Below, piece by piece: positions 58,099 to 64,000 of a stretch of 64,000 bases of DNA. Source of the DNA: Clostridiales bacterium Firm_16 (GTDB lineage Bacteria; Bacillota; Clostridia; Saccharofermentanales; Saccharofermentanaceae); contig LVAV01000110.1 of NCBI GenBank assembly GCA_001604185.1, positions 124,001 to 188,000 on the forward strand. Direction: 5' to 3'. Under the pieces are notes generated by a model. The model had not been told where the DNA came from and did no database searches. It was given only the letters and a program-made list of their open reading frames with translations. Every line of letters starts with the position of its first letter. Within the stretch, counting starts at the first letter, position 1. The position numbers and the translations under genes are program-made.

Positions 58099-58901
58099 TT
58101 GGGATTTATCTTAGCGGAACAGGAAATACACGACACATAATTAAGGAGTTTTTCAAGGCTCTGGGCGAGGAAGAGAGAAGACTCATTCCTGTCGAGGCGC
58201 TGATGCAGAAGGTGGAGGGTGACGAGAAGATCCGTCAGGAACTGCTGCTTGAAGCGGTAGCCCGCACCAACCGGGTCGTGCTTGCTTTCCCGACACAGTT
58301 TTCCAACATGCCTTATCTGATCCGCGATTTCATCAACAAGCATCACGAGCTTTGGTCCGGAAAAGAACTGTTCATCATCACGACGATGGGCCTTTTTGCC
58401 GGAGACGTCACGGGATGCGCGGCGAGAGAACTGCAGAAGTACGGTGCCGATATTCTTGGAGGACTTCAGATCCAGATGCCTGACGCAGTGTGCGACAGCC
58501 GTGCGTTGAAGAAATCCTGTACCGCAAGTAGAGAGATCATCCGCAAGGCCGAGAAGCGGGTACATGAAGCAGCAGCTTCTATCCGCCTGGGCGTGTTCCC
58601 GAAGGAAGGACTCACGACGGTGGCTCACATCTGCGGGCTTTTCGGGCAGCGCCTGTGGTTCTACAACAAGACCACCGGTTATTCCAACCGCCTGAAAATC
58701 AGTGATGCCTGTGTCGGCTGCGGCCTCTGCGCCAGAAACTGTCCGACAGGAAACCTGCATATTGAGAACGGACGCGTCGTCGCCGGAAACCATTGCACCA
58801 TGTGCTACCGCTGCATCAGTCACTGCCCGACGCAGGCCTTAACACTTCTCGGAAAGAAGGTCGTAGACCAGGTCATGTACGAGAAGTTTGCAACACAGTA
58901 A
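58095..58901 (+). CDS. EFR1-type flavodoxin/ferredoxin fusion protein
   Basis: GIYLSGTGNTRHIIKEF flavodoxin loop; CVGCGLCARNCP and CTMCYRCISHCP 2x[4Fe-4S]; 4-nt overlap with tetR. Confidence 0.92.
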   Translation: MIGIYLSGTGNTRHIIKEFFKALGEEERRLIPVEALMQKVEGDEKIRQELLLEAVARTNRVVLAFPTQFSNMPYLIRDFINKHHELWSGKELFIITTMGLFAGDVTGCAARELQKYGADILGGLQIQMPDAVCDSRALKKSCTASREIIRKAEKRVHEAAASIRLGVFPKEGLTTVAHICGLFGQRLWFYNKTTGYSNRLKISDACVGCGLCARNCPTGNLHIENGRVVAGNHCTMCYRCISHCPTQALTLLGKKVVDQVMYEKFATQ

Positions 58902-58949
58902 TTCTTTTATTGACTCCTCCTATATTGTTCTAGCCAAAGAACGGAAACA

Positions 58950-58997
58950 AGCCGGAATAGATGCGGTTATCGCACAACTGCATTTATTCCGGCTTTC
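58950..58997 (+). terminator. Long hairpin terminator after the EFR1 gene
   Basis: AGCCGGAATA/TATTCCGGCT stem, extended by ATGC/GCAT, then TTTCCC. Confidence 0.7.
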
Positions 58998-59275
58998 CCG
59001 TCGTTTGTACGAGCCAGGGTCTTGAACCCGCTCCTTTTCTGTTGTTAAATAAAGTTGTTCGATCAGGAGACATTGCTTTGTGTTTTCCGTTTGATATTGT
59101 GATTGTTTTCTATGATATATTCTCCTGCCAAAACAGCTGTTGGTGCTTTTTGATAGGAGTATTTTATTGCTGGTTTTATTGTCTTCCTTTTTCTTTGTGA
59201 CATGTGATGATTTAGTCTGAAGTATTCTGGTTGGAAATGGATTGGACTCCTTTGATTAAGCCTGTCTTGATTGTT

Positions 59276-59460
59276 TAGTAGGAGGTTCAGACATCTGTTC
59301 GGAGGGGTCTTCCTACTATTCTTTTCTTAGGTAAGGATGAAGTAGGAGTGAAATAGTGATAATACTGGTAGAAACACCTACTAACGAAGTGAGATGACAT
59401 AGAAAAAAGGAGTTTCAAGTTTGAAAGACCAATAAAACTCAGACTAAGGTGAGTCTTTTC
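59276..59460 (+). other. Cluster of three hairpins in a non-coding AT-rich region (possible structured RNA or leader)
   Basis: TAGTAGGA/TCCTACTA (59276-59283/59311-59318), AGTAGG/CCTACT (59341-59346/59377-59382), AGACT/AGTCT (59441-59445/59452-59456). Confidence 0.4.
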
Positions 59461-59606
59461 CATTATTGAAAGGAATACTGCAAGTGAAGAGCCCGTTTGG
59501 CTCCTTCTATTACCCGATTAATGAGATGCCCGAAGGAGAATTGCAATGTGCCATTTTCGGACTACCTTTTATGTTCTTAATCTCGTACGAAAAAAGGAGG
59601 TCACAC

Positions 59607-60404
59607 ATGAATTCATTGATACGTGCAATTACAGCCCGACAAGAAAATCTTTTGGAGACGATCAGAGTTGCCAAAAAAGCATTACAAGGTTCGCCGGAAG
59701 GACGCTTGCGATTGAATGTCAAGCAGGGATGGACGGATTACTACCATATCTGTGATGTTGAAAGAAAGGGCGGTATTTACATTCCCAAGAAGAAGATTTC
59801 TCTCGCAAAAAGCCTTGCTCAGAAGAATTACCTGGAACGCCTGATCCGCTCGGCGGAGGAGGAGTTGAGCGTGTTGGACAGATTCTTGAAATCCTATGGA
59901 GATTACCGCCCGGAAGACGTTTACACTAAGCTTTCTCCCGCTCGAAAAAAACTTGTAGTCCCATATCTTCTTGATGATGAGGAATATGTGCGGAGATGGA
60001 AGGAAATCAAGTATGAGCCTAATCCATTCCGTCGCGAAGAATGCATATATGAAACTAAGCAAGGAGATATGGTCCGTTCTAAATCGGAAGCAATCATCGC
60101 AGATATATATTACGATCTTGATATTCCATACAAATATGAATTCCCGGTCAAACTCCACGATGGTACGACCAAATACGTGGATTTCATGGCACTCCATGTT
60201 AGAAAAAGAGAGCGCTATTACCACGAGCATCTGGGGCTTTTAGATGATCCGTTCTACCGGAAGATAAACATGAAAAAACTCGATGAATACAAGCGAAGTG
60301 GAATCTTCGTAGGCAAAAACCTCATCCTGTCCCATGAAACAGAAGAGAGTCCACTGGATATCCGGCAGATGAGAAAAGTCCTAAAAGAAATATTCCTTTC
60401 TTGA
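59607..60404 (+). CDS. Hypothetical protein with predicted PD-(D/E)XK-like nuclease C-terminus
   Basis: RSKSEAIIADIYYDLDIPYKYEFPVKL...KYVDFMALH...YYHEHLGLLDDPFYRKINMKKLDEYKRSGIF; start after AAAAGGAGGT. Confidence 0.75.
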   Translation: MNSLIRAITARQENLLETIRVAKKALQGSPEGRLRLNVKQGWTDYYHICDVERKGGIYIPKKKISLAKSLAQKNYLERLIRSAEEELSVLDRFLKSYGDYRPEDVYTKLSPARKKLVVPYLLDDEEYVRRWKEIKYEPNPFRREECIYETKQGDMVRSKSEAIIADIYYDLDIPYKYEFPVKLHDGTTKYVDFMALHVRKRERYYHEHLGLLDDPFYRKINMKKLDEYKRSGIFVGKNLILSHETEESPLDIRQMRKVLKEIFLS

Positions 60405-60501
60405 TTTGAACTTCTTGAAAAGGTAACATTAAATATGTGCAGAGCGCGATTAAAGCCTGTGCGCTATGCCACTTTAGAATGAACAACAAAGGAGAATCGA
60501 T

Positions 60502-60903
60502 ATGGAAAAGTTAGAGAGAGCCGCTCAGTTTCTGAAAGATGCAGAAGTATACTATCTGGCCACTGTTGAAGGTGATCAGCCGCGGGTACGTCCTTTCGGT
60601 ACCGCCAACATTTTCGATGGCAAGCTTTATATTCAGACCGGAAAGGTGAAGCCGACTTCCAAGCAGCTCCACGCGAATCCGAAGGCCGAGATCTGTGCTT
60701 TCAAGAACGGTGAGTGGATCCGTATCGCCTGTGAACTGATCGAGGACGAGCGCCGCGAAGCACGCGCAGCCATGCTGGATGCTTATCCGAATCTTCGCGG
60801 AATGTATAACGAAGACGACGGCAATACTGAGGTGTTCTACCTGCAGAATGCCACAGCAACCTACAGCTCTTTTACCAAGGCTCCGGAAGTAGAGACATTC
60901 TGA
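60502..60903 (+). CDS. Pyridoxamine 5'-phosphate oxidase-like FMN-binding protein
   Basis: YYLATVEGDQPRVRPFGTANIFDGKLYIQTGKVKPTSKQLHANPKAEICAF. Confidence 0.92.
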   Translation: MEKLERAAQFLKDAEVYYLATVEGDQPRVRPFGTANIFDGKLYIQTGKVKPTSKQLHANPKAEICAFKNGEWIRIACELIEDERREARAAMLDAYPNLRGMYNEDDGNTEVFYLQNATATYSSFTKAPEVETF

Positions 60904-60904
60904 G

Positions 60905-61663
60905 ATGACGATCCGGGAACAGCTTTGGGCTCTGCGGGATGAGAAGTATGCGGCATTCTCCGCCAAGCTCATACCCGAAGCGAAGCTCGAGCATTTTATC
61001 GGTGTGCGGACACCGGATATCCGAAATCTTGCGAAGGAAAACTATGGCACCGAAGAAGCGGAAGCGTTTCTCGGTGCGCTTCCGCATACCTATTTCGATG
61101 AAGACCAGCTTCATGCTTTTCTCGTGTCTAACGACAAAGATTTTGATTCCTGCATGAAGAAGGTGTGCGCCTTCCTGCCTTACGTAGACAACTGGGCCAC
61201 CTGTGACCAGATGAATCCGAAGGTTTTTGCCAAGGCAAAAAATAAGGCGGCGCTCCTGTCTCAGGTCCGGGTGTGGCTCCGTTCCCGCAAAACCTACGAA
61301 GTGCGCTATGGTATCCGTATGCTGATGGCCCACTTTCTGGACGACAATTTCGATCCGAAATACCTGGACATGGTGGCGAAAGTCAAGTCCGACGAGTACT
61401 ACATCAACATGATGATCGCCTGGTATTTTGCTACAGCACTGGCTAAGCAATACGAACCTTCGTTGGCGATCCTGAAGTCCGGAAAACTGTCCGCCTGGGT
61501 GCAGAATAAAGCTATCCAGAAGGCAGTGGAGAGTTATCGCATTACCGATGAGCAGAAGACGTACCTTCGCACGCTCAAGATGCCCACCGAAAGCAAGACC
61601 GGCGCCAAAAACACAAAGTCCGCCGGCAAGGCCGGCCGCGATCCGTCTGCCGGGAAAAAATAA
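60905..61663 (+). CDS. DNA alkylation repair protein (AlkD-like HEAT-repeat)
   Basis: FIGVRTPDIRNLAKE, DNWATCDQMNPKVF, RYGIRMLMAHFLDD, MIAWYFATALAKQYE. Confidence 0.9.
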   Translation: MTIREQLWALRDEKYAAFSAKLIPEAKLEHFIGVRTPDIRNLAKENYGTEEAEAFLGALPHTYFDEDQLHAFLVSNDKDFDSCMKKVCAFLPYVDNWATCDQMNPKVFAKAKNKAALLSQVRVWLRSRKTYEVRYGIRMLMAHFLDDNFDPKYLDMVAKVKSDEYYINMMIAWYFATALAKQYEPSLAILKSGKLSAWVQNKAIQKAVESYRITDEQKTYLRTLKMPTESKTGAKNTKSAGKAGRDPSAGKK

Positions 61664-61684
61664 AAACACAAACGAGGAACGAAT

Positions 61685-63085
61685 ATGTGGTTTGAAGAAG
61701 CCGTATTTTATCAGATCTATCCATTAGGGTTCTGCGGTGCACCCTTCGAAAATGCACCGGCACAATACGATGAACAGGGCATAAAGCTGACGCGAAAGAA
61801 AGATGCCGAGCAGGCGGCGCCGATCCGCAAAGTCATGGACTGGATCCCGCATCTTCAGGAAATGAACGTGAACGCCGTTTATTTCTCGCCGGTATTCGAG
61901 TCGGATACCCATGGCTATAACACTCGTGACTACGGTCTCGTCGACCAGCGTCTCGGTACTAATGAAGACTTCAAGGCGGTTGTAGACGCCCTTCACGAAG
62001 CGGGCATCCGCGTGGTGCTGGACGGCGTGTTCAATCACGTTGGAAGAGGATTCTGGGCTTTCCACGATGTGCAGGAGAAGAAATGGGATTCACCTTATAA
62101 AGACTGGTTCCACATCTCCTTCGACGGGAATTCCAACTATAACGACGGATTCTGGTACGAAGGCTGGGAAGGATGCTTCGATCTGGTGAAACTCAATCTC
62201 CGAAACGATGCGGTGGTACATCATATCTTCGATAAGATCCGTTACTGGGTCGAGTATTTCGGGATCGATGGTCTGCGCCTGGATGTTGCATATTGCCTGG
62301 ACCGGGATTTCCTGAAGAGACTTCGTAGTTTTACCGACAGTCTCAAACCCGAGTTCCTGCTTCTCGGCGAACTTCTCCATGGTGACTATAAGATGTGGGT
62401 GAATCAGGAGATGTGTCATTCCTGCACCAACTATGCCTGCTACAAAGGCCTTTACAGCAGCTTTAACTGCATGAATATGTTCGAGATCATCAACACGCTG
62501 ATCCAGCAGTTCGGACCCGAGAACTGGAGTTGGTTCCGCGGACTGCATCTCATGAGTTTTGTCGATAACCACGATGTGACGCGAATCGCATCGAACCTCA
62601 ATAACCCGGCCCATCTGCCGCTGATCTACACCCTTGCTTTCGGCATGCCCGGATTTCCGTGTGTGTACTATGGATCCGAGTGGGGCGAACAGGCCAGAAA
62701 AGAAGAAGGCGATCCCGCGCTGCGTCCTGCTTTTGACGCGCCGAAGTGGACGGAACTGACCAAGCATATTGCTACGCTTTCCGAGATCAAACAGAACAGC
62801 CCGGCCCTGTGCTACGGCAGTTTCCGCTCTGTGCTGCTGACCAATCACCAGTGCATTTTCGAAAGAAAGTGGGAAGGGGACGGCGCCGGTGAGGAAGGTT
62901 GCCGAAGCAAGAAAAACTACGAGAGGATCCTGGTGGCGATCAACGCCGCAGATTACGAATTCACGGCTCATTTTGATGCCGGATGCGGCCAGGCCATCGA
63001 CCTGCTGACCGGAGACATCCATGACTTCGGAGGCGGTTCGGTACTGCCGCCTTATTCCTGCGCGATCTGGAAAATGGAGCACTAA
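61685..63085 (+). CDS. GH13 alpha-amylase family glycosidase
   Basis: VFYQIYPLGFCGAPFEN, VVLDGVFNHVG, GLRLDVAYCLD, SFVDNHDVTRIAS. Confidence 0.93.
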   Translation: MWFEEAVFYQIYPLGFCGAPFENAPAQYDEQGIKLTRKKDAEQAAPIRKVMDWIPHLQEMNVNAVYFSPVFESDTHGYNTRDYGLVDQRLGTNEDFKAVVDALHEAGIRVVLDGVFNHVGRGFWAFHDVQEKKWDSPYKDWFHISFDGNSNYNDGFWYEGWEGCFDLVKLNLRNDAVVHHIFDKIRYWVEYFGIDGLRLDVAYCLDRDFLKRLRSFTDSLKPEFLLLGELLHGDYKMWVNQEMCHSCTNYACYKGLYSSFNCMNMFEIINTLIQQFGPENWSWFRGLHLMSFVDNHDVTRIASNLNNPAHLPLIYTLAFGMPGFPCVYYGSEWGEQARKEEGDPALRPAFDAPKWTELTKHIATLSEIKQNSPALCYGSFRSVLLTNHQCIFERKWEGDGAGEEGCRSKKNYERILVAINAADYEFTAHFDAGCGQAIDLLTGDIHDFGGGSVLPPYSCAIWKMEH

Positions 63086-63111
63086 GATATTCACGACAGA
63101 GGTGTACGACG

Positions 63112-63801
63112 ATGAGCCAGTTTAATTACAGTAAGATCAGCCTGATCAGCCTTTCCTCTTCATCCAGCGGAATGGCGATGGGCAGTAATCAGAGCCTCTC
63201 CGAAGAATTGTCCTGGAAAGAGGATGGCACCGTCGTCATGAACCGCACCGAGATCCACGGAGGCACACGCGAAGTCAGTGTTTTTGCCGTGGCAAAAGAA
63301 CTTGCCGAGAAGATACGTGCTTTTGCAGAAAGTGCGGATATCGCGGCCTGGGGTGAATTGAAATACGAAGAGGATCCCAGATTCCGTTGCACAGATTATT
63401 CTTCCCGTTCCAGTGGAAGGATCATTCTGGATTATCGCGATCAAGGCGGGAAGCCTTACGAGATTGTCTCTTTCAACACCATGGCACTGTTCCGGCACAA
63501 TAAAGATGCGGACATCGAGACACTTCGTGAGTTCTTCAGAAAATGCCAGGATCCGCAGACAATGATCGAGAATACGACAAGCCTCACACCGGCAGGGGAG
63601 ACCATGTTAGGAATGGGCATGGATCCGGGTACGGTGAATGCATTTGGAAACCTGCAGATTTTCAAGGAACCTGTTGAAGCATCGAAACCTGAAGTCCATC
63701 CGCAACCTGAAGTCCGCCCGCAAGGCGCCTGGACCTGCACCTGCGGACAGATCAATGAAGGGAAATTCTGTTGCCAATGCGGTTCCCCTCGCGTTGATTG
63801 A
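63112..63801 (+). CDS. Hypothetical protein with C-terminal zinc ribbon
   Basis: WTCTCGQINEGKFCCQCGSPRVD. Confidence 0.75.
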   Translation: MSQFNYSKISLISLSSSSSGMAMGSNQSLSEELSWKEDGTVVMNRTEIHGGTREVSVFAVAKELAEKIRAFAESADIAAWGELKYEEDPRFRCTDYSSRSSGRIILDYRDQGGKPYEIVSFNTMALFRHNKDADIETLREFFRKCQDPQTMIENTTSLTPAGETMLGMGMDPGTVNAFGNLQIFKEPVEASKPEVHPQPEVRPQGAWTCTCGQINEGKFCCQCGSPRVD

Positions 63802-63885
63802 AAGGCTACCCCTGTTTTGCTACACTAGAGATATCGAAAAACGGCGGAGGGCCGTGTATTCTATATCTTTTAGTGGAGGGTTATT

Positions 63886-64000
63886 ATGGATATTTTGTAT
63901 TTGCTCGCAGCACAGACAGCCAAATCATCCGGCGATCACATCCGTGGAATCATCGCGATCATTGGTATCGTGCTCCTTATCATTGTCGCCGTTATTCTCG
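63886..64000 (+). CDS. Partial hypothetical membrane protein (runs off window)
   Basis: ATG after GGAGGG; MDILYLLAAQTAKSSGDHIRGIIAIIGIVLLIIVAVIL. Confidence 0.6.
   Translation, partial: MDILYLLAAQTAKSSGDHIRGIIAIIGIVLLIIVAVIL

Noticed and set aside
59005-59034. Minus-strand GGGTTCAAGACCC resembling a tRNA T-arm, possible att-site remnant
   Set aside because: Only three stem pairs form around the 7-nt loop and no acceptor/CCA or second copy was found.
58961-59200. 79-aa ORF in the AT-rich intergenic region
   Set aside because: Starts inside the EFR1 terminator hairpin, has no ribosome-binding site or domain, and is T-rich hydrophobic by composition.
59276-60404. Type III toxin-antitoxin (RNA repeats plus nuclease)
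   Set aside because: Hairpins are not true tandem repeats and the protein does not resemble ToxN/AbiQ; kept only as an RNA-structure observation.

Overview
This 64 kb window looks like ordinary chromosome from an anaerobic Firmicute (Clostridia-like), judged from gene content and codon usage. I found no rRNA, CRISPR array, integrase, transposase or phage structural genes. From left to right it contains: a response regulator and a histidine kinase flanking three paralogous ABC modules; tRNA-Arg(ACG); tig; clpX; a ROK kinase; a MoxR/DUF58/membrane protein operon; XRE-cupin plus an acyl-CoA synthetase; valS; fba; a polysaccharide deacetylase; an ABC-F protein; leuCDB; ppx/ppk1; a multiple-sugar ABC transporter; an S37-like peptidase; desulfoferrodoxin; thyA; and a DUF4214 surface protein. 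From about 44 kb it becomes more accessory. This part has a lone primase-helicase with altered TOPRIM residues, two TetR-linked flavoprotein/ferredoxin operons, SGNH hydrolases, Ser/Thr-linker lipoproteins, an FAD oxidoreductase, a repeat-rich zinc-ribbon protein, a structured AT-rich intergenic region ahead of a predicted PD-(D/E)XK-like protein, a PNPOx-like protein, an AlkD-like protein and a GH13 enzyme. The most interesting signal is a perfect palindrome, TGTAACAATGTTACA, found at the 5' end of both TetR-linked redox operons (46176 and 57434), each of which also has its own second, different inverted-repeat set at the promoter. No previously undescribed system is demonstrated. The strongest candidates are this shared putative regulon, the substituted primase-helicase, and the hairpin array plus nuclease-like locus.
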